DNA of 64,000 bases from NCBI RefSeq assembly GCF_000280055.1, contig NZ_ALAB01000027.1, positions 186,001 to 250,000 of the forward strand. Reading direction: 5' to 3'. Positions 50,815 through 61,016 of this stretch are shown here, one piece after another. Each line of letters opens with the position of its first letter. The stretch's first letter is position 1. A program made the translations under genes and the position numbers. Origin of the DNA: Alishewanella aestuarii B11 (GTDB taxonomy: Bacteria; Pseudomonadota; Gammaproteobacteria; Enterobacterales; Alteromonadaceae). Under the pieces are notes generated by a model. The model ran no database searches, was not told where the DNA came from, and was given only the letters and a program-made list of their open reading frames with translations.

Positions 50815-52881
50815 TTATTGGCCTTCCGTCAGGATCCGTGGCGTGACAAAAATTAACAGCTCACTCTTTTCGTTCAGCTCACGCTTGTTGCGGAATAATA
50901 CACCCATATATGGAATATCGCCCAACAGCGGTACCTTACTTACCGTAGAAACGATTTGCTGTTGATAAATCCCACCTAGTACTATGGTTTCGCCATTATC
51001 GGCCAACACCTGAGTCATAATTTGCTGGGTATCAATGGCTGTTGCCGGACCTGTTGGTGTTTGTACCGTTTCACCACGGGTATTTTGGGTAATCACCAAA
51101 TCCAGAATAATCTTATTGTCCGGTGTAATCTGTGGCGTCACCGTCAAGCTTAATACCGCTTTCTTAAATTCAACGGTCGTTGCGCCACTGGATGCAGCCT
51201 GAACATAAGGAATCTCGACACCTTGCTCAATGCGGGCTTCTTTTTGGTTTGAGGTAGTAATTCGCGGGCTGGCAATCACTTCACCTTTGTTTTCCTGCTC
51301 TAACGCAGACAGTTCAAGATCCAATAAGGTACCATCAGCCAAACGCGCAACATGGAAAGCGATACTACCGGCCGGATTCGCTACCGGCAAATTGACGTTC
51401 CAACGATCGTCCAGTGACGGGAAACCGCCGTTAGATATAGTGTTCGCACCCGGCGCATTACCCGAAACGCCGCGGTTACCACCACTGGTGCTCTGCTGAT
51501 CACTAAAGCCCCAGCGGATCCCCAGCTCATCAGTCACATTATCGTTCACGGTGACGATACGAGACTCGATCAGTACCTGCCGTACCGGAATATCCAGGCG
51601 TTCCAGCAGCCGGCGTACACTTTCAATATTTTTTGCGGTGTCTTTTAGTAACAAGGTATTGGTGCGTTCATCCACTACAACGCTGCCGCGATCTGATAAC
51701 AAGGTTGCTTCACGGTTCGATAATAAACCTGCTAAATCGGCGGCCTTAGCGTAATTAATCTGGATCAGATCAGAATACAGTGGCTCCAGTTGCTCAACCT
51801 GTTGCCGCGCTTCCAGTTCACGCGCTTCACGGGCTGCCAGCTCTTCGGTCGGTGCGACCATTAAGATATTGCCTTCCATCCGCTTATCCAGGCCTTTAAC
51901 CCGCAGTACAATATCTAATGCCTGATCCCAGGGTGTGCCGTCCAGGCGCAGGGTGATATTGCCGGTCACAGTATCACTGGTGACCAGGTTAAAGCCGTTA
52001 TAGTCGGCAATAATCTGCAATACTGTGCGGATAGGAATATCCTGGAAGTTTAGTGAAATTGGCCGGCCTTTGTATTCACGCCCGCCACCCAAAATACTGC
52101 GACTGGTGGTGTCACGCACCAGATTGACCGTGAAAATATTGTCGATCTGCTGATAATTGAAAGTGAACTGCTCAGTAGCATCAATCACCAGCTTGGTTGA
52201 GGTACCGTCACGGAAAGTCTCCACGCCTTTTACGACAGTGGCAAAGTCCATCACATCCAATTGATACAACAATTCATCCGGGATAGAGGTATTGTGGAAT
52301 TCAATTTCCAGCTTGCCAAGGCGTTCCTGAACATCGACAGCAGCGGCATTCTCTTTCAAAAACACCAGCACCCGGCCTTCGCCACGTTCACCACGGCGGA
52401 AGTCAATGGCTTGTAGCTGATTGATAAAGCTTGGATTAATTTCAGAACTGCTCCCTGGCCGGGTAACCTGAGGTGTATCGGCCAGGTGCACAGAGAAGAC
52501 ATTATCATTCAGACGGGTGCGATAGACTTTCAGCGTGTCCATCGCAATAACGGAGTTAACGCCTTCGTCATTCAGCGCTGAGCGGACAGCCGACACGCCA
52601 GCCTGGCCAACGGCAACATTAGCAAGACGTTGCTCCAACTCCGCCGTTGGGAAGGTCACACTCAAGCGGGCCGGTTGCTGTAATAGTTGCACCCGGGGTT
52701 CCTGCACCAATGGCTCATCAAATACAAACTCGATTTCCGTCTCACCGTTTAACAACGGATTGTAACGAACTTCATAAAGTAAAGGTGCTGCTGTTGCAGG
52801 CAAAGCACTGACAAGCAACGCTAACAAACCAAGTCTGCTGCCTTTAAATCCTGCCGCTTTATTTTTAATTAATTTATCCAT
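50815..52881 (-). CDS. pilQ: type IV pilus secretin PilQ
   Basis: PilQ forms the outer-membrane pore for type IV pili. The 688 residues contain a signal peptide (about 1-31), AMIN-type domains (about 35-260), an STN/secretin N domain (about 285-430, DIPIRTVLQIIADYNGFNL) and the secretin core (about 450-685, VPLLGDIPYMGVLFRN). It ends the pilMNOPQ operon and is separated from pilP by 15 bp. Confidence 0.97.
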   Translation of the reverse strand: MDKLIKNKAAGFKGSRLGLLALLVSALPATAAPLLYEVRYNPLLNGETEIEFVFDEPLVQEPRVQLLQQPARLSVTFPTAELEQRLANVAVGQAGVSAVRSALNDEGVNSVIAMDTLKVYRTRLNDNVFSVHLADTPQVTRPGSSSEINPSFINQLQAIDFRRGERGEGRVLVFLKENAAAVDVQERLGKLEIEFHNTSIPDELLYQLDVMDFATVVKGVETFRDGTSTKLVIDATEQFTFNYQQIDNIFTVNLVRDTTSRSILGGGREYKGRPISLNFQDIPIRTVLQIIADYNGFNLVTSDTVTGNITLRLDGTPWDQALDIVLRVKGLDKRMEGNILMVAPTEELAAREARELEARQQVEQLEPLYSDLIQINYAKAADLAGLLSNREATLLSDRGSVVVDERTNTLLLKDTAKNIESVRRLLERLDIPVRQVLIESRIVTVNDNVTDELGIRWGFSDQQSTSGGNRGVSGNAPGANTISNGGFPSLDDRWNVNLPVANPAGSIAFHVARLADGTLLDLELSALEQENKGEVIASPRITTSNQKEARIEQGVEIPYVQAASSGATTVEFKKAVLSLTVTPQITPDNKIILDLVITQNTRGETVQTPTGPATAIDTQQIMTQVLADNGETIVLGGIYQQQIVSTVSKVPLLGDIPYMGVLFRNKRELNEKSELLIFVTPRILTEGQ

Positions 52882-52896
52882 GATTTACTCGCACAC

Positions 52897-53430
52897 CTAG
52901 TTACCTGCTGTTGCAGCATCGAACATCTGAACTCTGGTGGTTCGTTCTACCCAGCAACCAGAACCATCCGGGATCAGCTCCAACAAATCCATATGGGTGG
53001 GTTCAACTCTGATCACCTTACCGTGAAACAGCCCCATATAATTGTTCAGCGTTATTCTGTGTAATGCCTTATCTGTTGATTCAATCAAGGCCCATAATTG
53101 CCCGCCATCACCCAAGGTCCCGCGCATCCGCAGATTATCCAGCGCGAAACGTTCCAGCGGCTCTTTACGCCGGTTCGGATCCGGCGTGATGCAATCCTGT
53201 TGTTGGGCAATACGGTCTTGTATCGCTTCCGGGCTGGGTTCAGTAAAGGGGCTACGTACATTACCCACATTATATGGAATATGGGTAAACTCTTTCGCCT
53301 GTGGTAATGGCTCTACCCGGGGGCGGGCATTATTCTTGACCGCATCCATATGCGCCTGAATATCACTGACGTCATCAAAGCAACCGGTCAGTAGCAAGCT
53401 GAGCGTTACTGCTGTCAGGAGTGCTCTCAT
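52897..53430 (-). CDS. pilP: pilus assembly lipoprotein PilP
   Basis: PilP links the inner-membrane PilMNO complex to PilQ. The lipobox LTGC gives Cys17, and the C-terminal beta domain (about 95-170) has LRMRGTLGDGGQLWALIE. The 177 residues match. Its start overlaps the pilO stop by 4 bp. Confidence 0.95.
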   Translation of the reverse strand: MRALLTAVTLSLLLTGCFDDVSDIQAHMDAVKNNARPRVEPLPQAKEFTHIPYNVGNVRSPFTEPSPEAIQDRIAQQQDCITPDPNRRKEPLERFALDNLRMRGTLGDGGQLWALIESTDKALHRITLNNYMGLFHGKVIRVEPTHMDLLELIPDGSGCWVERTTRVQMFDAATAGN

Positions 53431-54026
53431 TGAATGCTCTCCTTATAGCGATAGGTCTTGGCGACGACGTTAAATCTGAGTTTATTATCTTTATCAGCCT
53501 GAATGGTAAAGTCATGTAAACTAACGATTCGTGGCAGCTTAGCGACTTCACTGACAAAGTTACCGAATTGGTGATAATCCCCGACCACATCAATCTTGAT
53601 CGGTAATTCCGTGTAAAACTCTTTTTCTACCTCAGGTTCCCAATTAATCCGTAAGAACGTCAAACCGCTGGTGGTACCAACGTAGGTAATATCGTCCAAC
53701 AAGCCCGGCGTTTCATGAGTTGTGGGTAACTGTTTAAGCAACACCGCGAAGGTTTCTTCCATTTCTTTCATTTGTTCACGGTATGCCTCGAGATTTACCG
53801 CGGACGCGTAACGGTTCTGATAAGTCTGACGCAACTCCAGCTCTTTCTGCTGCGCTGCCGCCAACTCATCAATTTTGCTGTCAATCAGCAAATAATAACT
53901 AAGTACTGATACCAAGGCCGCAACCAGCAGTGCAAAAATGGCTTTCGCAGCTAAGGGCCAGGACCCCATATTCTCGAGATCAAGGTCATTGATATCAATC
54001 TCTGATAACTTCATATTCAGAGCCAT
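53427..54026 (-). CDS. pilO: pilus alignment protein PilO
   Basis: PilO pairs with PilN in the periplasm. One membrane helix (about 26-48), a coiled coil (about 55-95) and a ferredoxin-like C-terminal domain are visible, and LPTTHETPGLLDDITYVG is typical. The 199 residues match. It overlaps pilN and pilP at its ends. Confidence 0.95.
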   Translation of the reverse strand: MALNMKLSEIDINDLDLENMGSWPLAAKAIFALLVAALVSVLSYYLLIDSKIDELAAAQQKELELRQTYQNRYASAVNLEAYREQMKEMEETFAVLLKQLPTTHETPGLLDDITYVGTTSGLTFLRINWEPEVEKEFYTELPIKIDVVGDYHQFGNFVSEVAKLPRIVSLHDFTIQADKDNKLRFNVVAKTYRYKESIQ

Positions 54027-54619
54027 TATCTGCCCCCCTGCCCACTGGTTGCTACAGGGGCTTGCTGTTCTAACGCATCATAACCTTCGATTTTTACGTG
54101 CATCCGGAAATCACTCAACAATGAGGAGCGTTCACGGCCAGCCTCGATAAACTCAAGGTAAGGGGTGGATAACAATTCAGACTGCTCCGCTTCACGCAAC
54201 ATATTCGACAACCGGTTATTCGATTCGCTTTTACCCAGCAATAACAATGATGAACCTTTCTTTTCCAGTTGGGTAAGATAGACGCCTGCCGGCACAATAC
54301 GGGTAATTTCCAGCATCACCTGGGTGCCCAGATTACGGCTGCTTTGTAATTGTTCAATCAGCGTCATCCGCTGTTGTAGGCTGCGTTTGGTTTCATTCAG
54401 GTTACGAATTTCAGCGATACGTTGGTCAAGCACCCGGATCTCGCTTTCCAGAAATTGATTGCGCTTGGCCTGCCCTTCGAGTCTGGCGTTGTAGATCATA
54501 TTAATCAGAAAGAAAATCAGAAAGCTTACCAAAGCTGTCAGAGCCAATAGCATTACATAGTTTTTTTGCCGCTCTTTTCTGGCTGCTTCGCGCCACGGCA
54601 GCAGGTTTATATATGCCAT
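54026..54619 (-). CDS. pilN: pilus assembly protein PilN
   Basis: PilN binds PilM through its cytoplasmic N-terminus INLLPWRE, here at residues 4-11, the hallmark motif. One membrane helix (about 22-44) and a coiled coil with a periplasmic domain follow. Start at ATG 54619 (198 residues) with AGGAG 9 bp upstream; a longer frame from 54673 lies in pilM. Confidence 0.95.
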   Translation of the reverse strand: MAYINLLPWREAARKERQKNYVMLLALTALVSFLIFFLINMIYNARLEGQAKRNQFLESEIRVLDQRIAEIRNLNETKRSLQQRMTLIEQLQSSRNLGTQVMLEITRIVPAGVYLTQLEKKGSSLLLLGKSESNNRLSNMLREAEQSELLSTPYLEFIEAGRERSSLLSDFRMHVKIEGYDALEQQAPVATSGQGGR

Positions 54620-55686
54620 GGTGTAAAACTCCTCAATGCCAGGCCGCTGGCGACCATCAACTGCGGTGCACAATTGTCGAGCGCGTCACGATCGACTGCC
54701 GTCGCCACTTCCATACTGGCAAAGGGGTTAGCAATAACGGTATGGATACCCAACTCGTCCAGCAGTAATTTGTCGATACCTTCAATCAGCGCTGAGCCAC
54801 CCGACACCACCAGATAATCCACCGCGTCCTTACCGCTACTGGTCAGATACATCTGAATACCACGGCGAATTTGTTGCAATAGCATCGTTTGGAATGGTGC
54901 CAGCACTTCAAAGGTATAATTGGGGGGCAAATCACCGGTAACTTTCGCTAACTCTGCTTCTTCGTAGCTCTTGTTATAATAAGACAGAATGCTGCGGGTG
55001 TACTGTTCACCGCCAAATACCTGATCCCGGGTATACAGCGTTTTACCGCCTTCAACTACACTTAGAAGGGTCATGGTTGCACCGATATCGACCATCGCCA
55101 CCACCTTAGAACCGGCGTCTGCCGGCAATTGGTTCAGGCAAAGCTCATGTGCCCGGCTCAGGGCATAGCTTTCGACGTCAACAACCTTAGCGGTAAAACC
55201 ACCGTTTGCCAGCGCAGCAACACGGGCTTCAACGCTTTCGGTTCGGGCCGCATTTAGCAGCACGTTGACCTTCGACGGATCGGACTCATTAACGTCGAGT
55301 TTTTCAAAGTCCAGGCTGACTTCGTTTAACGGATAAGGAATCAAGGTATCAGCCTCAACCTCAATCTGACTTTCCAGTTCAGCATCGGTTAAGGACACAT
55401 CCATAAAAATGACTTTACTGATTACGGTAGAGCCAGAAATAGCAGTGGCAGCGAATTTCACCGAGCGGGGAATTTTTTTGCGGATTTTTGCCAGCACATT
55501 GCCGACAGCTTCAATGTCCTGCACCTCACGGTCTGACATAGCGCCTTTTTGCATCGGCTCAACCGCGAAGGCTTCAACTTTATAATAGCCGCTATGCTGA
55601 CTGAGCAGTATCGCTTTCACTGAGTGAGAGCCGATATCAATCCCAACCATTACGGGCGTTTGTTTACTAAACAGGCTTTTGATCAT
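54607..55686 (-). CDS. pilM: actin-like pilus assembly ATPase PilM
   Basis: PilM is the cytoplasmic, FtsA-like protein that anchors the pilus alignment complex. GIDIGSHSVKAI (phosphate 1), VDIGATMTLLSV (phosphate 2) and YLVVSGGSALIEGI (adenosine) are present. The 359 residues match. It heads the pilMNOPQ operon and is divergent from the PBP1A gene; the 156-bp gap between them should hold both promoters. Confidence 0.96.
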   Translation of the reverse strand: MIKSLFSKQTPVMVGIDIGSHSVKAILLSQHSGYYKVEAFAVEPMQKGAMSDREVQDIEAVGNVLAKIRKKIPRSVKFAATAISGSTVISKVIFMDVSLTDAELESQIEVEADTLIPYPLNEVSLDFEKLDVNESDPSKVNVLLNAARTESVEARVAALANGGFTAKVVDVESYALSRAHELCLNQLPADAGSKVVAMVDIGATMTLLSVVEGGKTLYTRDQVFGGEQYTRSILSYYNKSYEEAELAKVTGDLPPNYTFEVLAPFQTMLLQQIRRGIQMYLTSSGKDAVDYLVVSGGSALIEGIDKLLLDELGIHTVIANPFASMEVATAVDRDALDNCAPQLMVASGLALRSFTPWHI

Positions 55687-55842
55687 AGCGTCCTGCAGCC
55701 GTTATTTTAGTTAGTTATTCTTATACTAGGTATTCTTAGCCTAGACACGATTTTTTGGCAAGAAAAAGCGTTTAATCTCAGTCTAATAAATATATACTAG
55801 CAGTGAAATTACCAAATTGGGAGTTAAAGTTGGGGTCGCATC

Positions 55843-58344
55843 GTGTCTTGGTTTAAAAAACTGCTTATTTTTGTTTTTGTTGCCTTTTTGCTCGGTGTCA
55901 CCAGCATCACTGCGACCTATTTTTGGTTGAAAGATGATTTACCTGATGTCGCTACGTTAAAAGATGTCCGCTTACAAACCCCGATGCAGGTGTTTACTGC
56001 TGATGGCGAATTGATTTCGCAATTTGGTGAGCAACGTCGGATCCCATTACGCCTGGACGAAATGCCCCCGCTATTGATTCAAGCCTTCCTGGCCACCGAG
56101 GACACCCGTTTTTACGAGCACCCGGGTATCGATATTATCGGTATAATGCGGGCCGCGACCGTGGTTGCCACCTCTGGCGAGCTCAGCCAGGGCGCCAGTA
56201 CTATTACCCAGCAGCTAGCCCGAAACTTTTTCTTAAGCCGCGAAAAGAAGCTGATCCGTAAAATCAAAGAAATCTTTTTGGCCATTCATATCGAGCAATT
56301 GCTGACCAAGGACGAGATCCTGGAGCTCTACCTGAATAAAATTGAGTTGGGTCATCGCGCCTTTGGGGTGGGAGCCGCGGCTCAGGTGTACTTTGGTAAA
56401 ACGGTACAGGAACTCAGTGTTGACGAAATGGCGATTATTGCCGGTCTGCCTAAGGCGCCATCGGTATTAAACCCGGTACGTTCAGCCAGTAACGCCCGTG
56501 CCCGTCGTAACGTTGTGCTTGGCCGGATGCTGGACACTGGCGCTATTGATCGCGCCACCTACGACGCGGCCATCGCCGCCCCGGTGACCAGCCGGTTACA
56601 TGGTGCCCAGATCACCGCCTCCGCTCCCTATATCGCCGAAATGGTGCGCCAACAAATGGTTGACCGTTTTGGTGAAGAAGTTGCATACACTGAAGGCTTT
56701 CGCGTTTATACCACTATCAATAGTAAAGATCAGGCCATTGCCCGCCGGGCTCTGCAACAGAATTTGTACGACTATGATGAGCGTCATGGCTATCGTGGTC
56801 CGGTCGCCGAATTGTGGCAAAGTCAGTTGCAGCAAAGCGATGCTGCAGAGCCGGTATTTACCGAGAAGAACCGACCTGAGCCTGCGGAAATCAATGCTTA
56901 CCTGGACCGCCAGCAAGGTATTGAGGACCTTATTCCGGCTATCGTATTAGACGTGAAACAGCAAAGTGCCATGGTGTTGCTAAAAGGCGGCCAACTGCAG
57001 GAGCTGTCATGGGATGGCCTGAAATGGGCCCGTAGCTTTATCACCGATGAGCGTCAGGGCACGGCACCGAAAACAGCGGCGGCGATCCTGAAACCCGGCC
57101 AGCACATCCTGGTACGGCAGCAGGATGAGCTCTGGCGCCTGAGCCAGCTCCCAGCCGCCAGCAGTGCCCTGGTGGCCATCGATCCAAAAGATGGTGCTAT
57201 CCGCTCTTTAGTCGGTGGCTATAGTTTTGCGCAAAGCCAGTTTAACCGGGTAACCCAGGCTAAACGTCAGGTAGGCTCCAATATCAAACCCTTTATCTAT
57301 TCTGCTGCGCTCGAGCATAACTATACCTTAGCCAGCTTAATGAACGATGCCCCTATCCACCACTGGGATGACGGTGCCGGTATTGCCTGGCGGCCACGCA
57401 ACTCGCCAGCAGTCTATGACGGGCCAATCCGGATCCGCGAAGCTCTGGCGAAATCGAAAAACGTTGTTTCCATCCGCTTATTGCGCGGTATCGGTATCGA
57501 CGCCACTATCGAACAGTTACTAAAATTTGGCTTCAGCGCCGCCGATCTGCCCCGCAACGAGACACTGGCCCTGGGCTCTGCCTCGTCGACGCCGTTGGAA
57601 GTCGTTACCGGTTATGCTGTCTTCGCCAATGGCGGCTTTCTGGTACAGCCTTATGTTGTCGACAAGGTACTGAATGCCGAGGATAAAGTCATCTTTCAAC
57701 ATCAGCCGCTGTTAGCTTGTGAAGCTTGTCCGGAAACGGACGGGGAAACGCCGGCTCAGGCCGCGCCACGGGTGATCTCAGCGCAAAACGCCTTTTTAAT
57801 TGCCGATGCCTTAAAGAGCAGTATCTGGGGTGGTGGCGACTGGCGCCAGGGCACCGGTTGGAATGGTACCGCCTGGCAGCTACAAAACCTGCGCCGTCGT
57901 GATCTGGCGGGTAAAACCGGTACCACCAATGATTCGAAAGATACCTGGTTCTCTGGTTTTAACAGTGATCTGGCGGTAACCAGTTGGGTCGGTTTTGATG
58001 ACGCTAACCGCAGCCTCGGCCGGGCATTGTGGAATGCCAATCTTGGTCGGGAGCAAAGCGCCGGAGCTGAGTCCGGTGCCCGCACCGCCATGCCAGCCTG
58101 GCAGAGTTTTATGCGGCAGATCCTGCCTGCCTATCCGGAAAAAACCGTTACGCCACCGGTCGGTATTTCGTCAGTGCGAATTGATCTGACAACCGGGCTG
58201 TTAAGCCGCAGCACTGACCATACCAGCAGTTTTGAGTTCTTCAAACTTGGCACTGAACCGACGCAATACGTATCCGGTAGCGTACCTCAGGTGCAATTTG
58301 GTGAGAACAATCAACAAAAGCAGGAACTGGAAGAGCTGTTCTAA
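55843..58344 (+). CDS. mrcA: penicillin-binding protein 1A
   Basis: PBP1A makes and cross-links peptidoglycan. After an N-terminal membrane helix (about 7-28), the glycosyltransferase domain has its catalytic glutamate Glu86 in ATEDTRFYEHPG and GASTITQQLARN. A PBP1A-type OB insert follows, then the transpeptidase with Ser479 in VGSNIKPF, SKN in AKSKNVV and KTG in AGKTGTTND. The 833 residues match. Start is GTG at 55843 with TGGGG upstream. A TATACT -10 (about 55794-55799) is possible. Confidence 0.97.
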   Translation: MSWFKKLLIFVFVAFLLGVTSITATYFWLKDDLPDVATLKDVRLQTPMQVFTADGELISQFGEQRRIPLRLDEMPPLLIQAFLATEDTRFYEHPGIDIIGIMRAATVVATSGELSQGASTITQQLARNFFLSREKKLIRKIKEIFLAIHIEQLLTKDEILELYLNKIELGHRAFGVGAAAQVYFGKTVQELSVDEMAIIAGLPKAPSVLNPVRSASNARARRNVVLGRMLDTGAIDRATYDAAIAAPVTSRLHGAQITASAPYIAEMVRQQMVDRFGEEVAYTEGFRVYTTINSKDQAIARRALQQNLYDYDERHGYRGPVAELWQSQLQQSDAAEPVFTEKNRPEPAEINAYLDRQQGIEDLIPAIVLDVKQQSAMVLLKGGQLQELSWDGLKWARSFITDERQGTAPKTAAAILKPGQHILVRQQDELWRLSQLPAASSALVAIDPKDGAIRSLVGGYSFAQSQFNRVTQAKRQVGSNIKPFIYSAALEHNYTLASLMNDAPIHHWDDGAGIAWRPRNSPAVYDGPIRIREALAKSKNVVSIRLLRGIGIDATIEQLLKFGFSAADLPRNETLALGSASSTPLEVVTGYAVFANGGFLVQPYVVDKVLNAEDKVIFQHQPLLACEACPETDGETPAQAAPRVISAQNAFLIADALKSSIWGGGDWRQGTGWNGTAWQLQNLRRRDLAGKTGTTNDSKDTWFSGFNSDLAVTSWVGFDDANRSLGRALWNANLGREQSAGAESGARTAMPAWQSFMRQILPAYPEKTVTPPVGISSVRIDLTTGLLSRSTDHTSSFEFFKLGTEPTQYVSGSVPQVQFGENNQQKQELEELF

Positions 58345-58357
58345 GCATACTTTCAGA

Positions 58358-58392
58358 GCATAAAAAAACCGGCAACGCCGGTTTTTTTATGC
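58358..58392. terminator. bidirectional terminator between PBP1A and argH
   Basis: A perfect stem of 16 bp (GCATAAAAAAACCGGC and its complement) with an AAC loop lies between two convergent stops. A-run and T-run flank the GC core, so it works in both directions. Confidence 0.92.
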
Positions 58393-58404
58393 TTGCTGCG
58401 CACA

Positions 58405-59790
58405 CTAATGACTAACAGTATCAAACCATTGCTGTGCCAGTTTTAACTGCTGTAATACCTGCACCGGCGCTGTACCACCATAGGCGGCACGTTTGGCCAA
58501 ACCAGCTTCAATGGTCAGTGCAGCATAGACGTCATCGGTAATAAGCGGGCTGACCTGCTGCATCTCAGTCAGTGGTAATGCTTCGAGCGCGACCTTAGCC
58601 GCTGAAGCTTTTAACACCAGCGCTCCCGACAGCTCATGCGCGTCACGGAACGGCACGCCCTTGGCTACCAGATAATCAGCCAGATCCGTCGCGTTGCTAT
58701 AACCCAGCTCGGCGGCCCGACGACATTGCTCTGTATTCACCGCTAAATGGGGTAATACCGTTGCTAACACCAGCAGAGATTGCTGCCAGGTTGCCATCAG
58801 GTCAAAAAAGCCCTGTTTGTCTTCCTGCATATCTTTGTTATAGGCCAAAGGTAAGCCTTTCAGCACATGCAAAATGGCGACCAAATGTCCGAGTACGCGG
58901 CCGGTTTTACCGCGCAGTAACTCAAATACATCCGGGTTTTTCTTTTGCGGCATCAGCGAAGAACCGCTACTGATGGCGTCTCCCAGTTTAAAGAACGCCG
59001 CTTCACCCGAGCAGAAGAAGATCACATCTTCCGACAAACGTGATAAATGCGTCATACACAAGCTGGCGGCAGCGGAAAGCTCCACCACATAATCGCGATC
59101 TGATACCGCATCCAGACTATTGGCTGCTGCCTGGGAAAATCCCAGACGCTGTGCCAGTGTATGTCGATCCATCGCCACACCAGTACCGGCCAGTGCACCA
59201 CAACCCAGCGGACACACATCTAAGCGTGCAACAGCGTCATCTAAGCGACTCAGGTCACGTTTAAACATCTCGACATAAGCCAATGCCCAATGCGCTACTA
59301 AAACCGGCTGGGCGCGCTGCAGATGAGTAAAACCCGGCATCACGTCGCTACCGGCTCGCTCGGCAAATACCAGCAAGGCTCTGAGTACTGATAATAACGC
59401 CTGTCGCACATAGCCAGCATTTAGCCGGGTCCATAACCGCAGATCGGTAGCAACCAGATCATTACGGCTGCGTCCGGTATGTAACTTCTTCGCCACCGCG
59501 CCCAGTTTAGCGGTAAGCTGGGCTTCTACCCAGCTGTGAATATCTTCTTCCTGAGTTTGCAACGGTAACTTCGGATCCGCCTCAATCGCCACCGCTAAGT
59601 CAGCCAAGCCGGTATCCAGTTGCTGCGCTTCCTGCTGATTGATAATACCGGCTTGCAACAAACCGGCGGCCCAGGCACGCGAAGCCGCGATGTCCTGCAG
59701 CGCCAGTTGATAATCAAAACTCAGCGAATCGTTAAAATCGCGGAACTCAGCCAGTGTCGCTTCGGTAAAGCGACCACCCCACATCGCCAT
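58405..59790 (-). CDS. argH: argininosuccinate lyase
   Basis: ArgH splits argininosuccinate to arginine and fumarate, the last step. The signature GSSLMPQKKNPD and the catalytic TGRSRNDLVATD and GFTHLQRAQPV are present. At 461 residues it has no C-terminal acetyltransferase domain, unlike the ArgHA fusions of some marine relatives. It lies 3 bp after argG. Confidence 0.97.
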   Translation of the reverse strand: MAMWGGRFTEATLAEFRDFNDSLSFDYQLALQDIAASRAWAAGLLQAGIINQQEAQQLDTGLADLAVAIEADPKLPLQTQEEDIHSWVEAQLTAKLGAVAKKLHTGRSRNDLVATDLRLWTRLNAGYVRQALLSVLRALLVFAERAGSDVMPGFTHLQRAQPVLVAHWALAYVEMFKRDLSRLDDAVARLDVCPLGCGALAGTGVAMDRHTLAQRLGFSQAAANSLDAVSDRDYVVELSAAASLCMTHLSRLSEDVIFFCSGEAAFFKLGDAISSGSSLMPQKKNPDVFELLRGKTGRVLGHLVAILHVLKGLPLAYNKDMQEDKQGFFDLMATWQQSLLVLATVLPHLAVNTEQCRRAAELGYSNATDLADYLVAKGVPFRDAHELSGALVLKASAAKVALEALPLTEMQQVSPLITDDVYAALTIEAGLAKRAAYGGTAPVQVLQQLKLAQQWFDTVSH

Positions 59791-59793
59791 AAC

Positions 59794-61008
59794 TTAATCC
59801 TTCTTCGCGTGCAGCGCCCGGATCCGGCTGGCCAGACTGTACAACCGGATAAAGCCTTCAGCATCTTTCTGGTTATAGACTTCATCACCTTCAAAGGTAG
59901 CAAAAGCTTCAGAGTACAAACTATTCGGCGAGCGACGTTTGGCCACAGTGACATTACCTTTATACAACTTGACCACTACATCACCGGTCAGCTGCGCCGC
60001 TAAGGAGGTGGCAGCGGCCAGTAAGGCGTCTTTTAACGGTGTAAACCAACGGCCATCATAGACCAGCTGGGCAAATTCCAACCCAACCTCTTCGCGATAT
60101 TTTAGTGAGGTGCGGTCATAAACCAGCGCTTCCAGGCCTTTTAGTGCCGCCAGAATAATGGTACCGCCTGGTGTTTCATAACAGCCACGGGACTTCATAC
60201 CAACTAACCGGTTTTCGACGATATCAATCCGGCCAACACCATGCTCGGAGCCAACGGCATTTAACAGCTCAATAGCTGCCACCCCATTCATGGCCTGGCC
60301 ATTAACCTTTTTCAGCTCACCGGCTTCGAAGCTCAACTCTACATATTCGGCTTTATCCGGCGCCTGCTCCGGAGATTTGGTCCACATCCAGATTTGGTCA
60401 GATGGCTCATTCCATGGATTTTCAATTTCGCCGCCTTCATGCGAAATATGCCACAGGTTAGCATCGCGGCTGTAGATTTTAGTGGCAGAAGCCGTGGTTG
60501 GGATCTTCTTCTCGGCCAGATAATTTAACAGCGATTGCCGGGAGTTAAACTCCCACTCCCGCCAGGGCGCGATAACTTTTAACTGCGGTGCCAGAGCAGC
60601 AAAAGCACCTTCAAACCGCACCTGATCATTACCTTTACCGGTACAACCATGACAGAGCGCATCGGCGCCCAGCTCCAGTGCCAGTTTGACCTGAGCACGG
60701 GCAATCACTGGCCGCGCCATTGAGGTGCCAAGCAAATACTGGCCTTCATAGACGGCGCCGGTTTTTAAAGTTGGGAAAATCACTTCGTTTACCAGCTCTT
60801 CGCGCAAGTCAACAACATAGCAGCTGCTGGCACCCGAATTAATGGCCTTCTGCTCTACGCCGGCCAGCTCTTCATCGCCTTGGCCAACATTGGCGACGAA
60901 AGCGATGACTTCACAGTCATAGTTATCTTTTAACCAGGGTACAATGGCCGAGGTATCTAAACCGCCAGAATAAGCCAGTACCACTTTTTTAACATTCTTT
61001 ACGCTCAT
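59794..61008 (-). CDS. argG: argininosuccinate synthase
   Basis: ArgG joins citrulline and aspartate with ATP. The PP-loop [15 protein letters not shown] is at the N-terminus; [13 protein letters not shown] is the conserved substrate segment. ATG 61008 (404 residues) is chosen because GAGG lies upstream; an in-frame TTG at 61020 is less likely. It overlaps no gene but lies 8 bp after argF. Confidence 0.97.
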   Translation of the reverse strand: MSVKNVKKVVLAYSGGLDTSAIVPWLKDNYDCEVIAFVANVGQGDEELAGVEQKAINSGASSCYVVDLREELVNEVIFPTLKTGAVYEGQYLLGTSMARPVIARAQVKLALELGADALCHGCTGKGNDQVRFEGAFAALAPQLKVIAPWREWEFNSRQSLLNYLAEKKIPTTASATKIYSRDANLWHISHEGGEIENPWNEPSDQIWMWTKSPEQAPDKAEYVELSFEAGELKKVNGQAMNGVAAIELLNAVGSEHGVGRIDIVENRLVGMKSRGCYETPGGTIILAALKGLEALVYDRTSLKYREEVGLEFAQLVYDGRWFTPLKDALLAAATSLAAQLTGDVVVKLYKGNVTVAKRRSPNSLYSEAFATFEGDEVYNQKDAEGFIRLYSLASRIRALHAKKD

Positions 61009-61016
61009 TACCAACC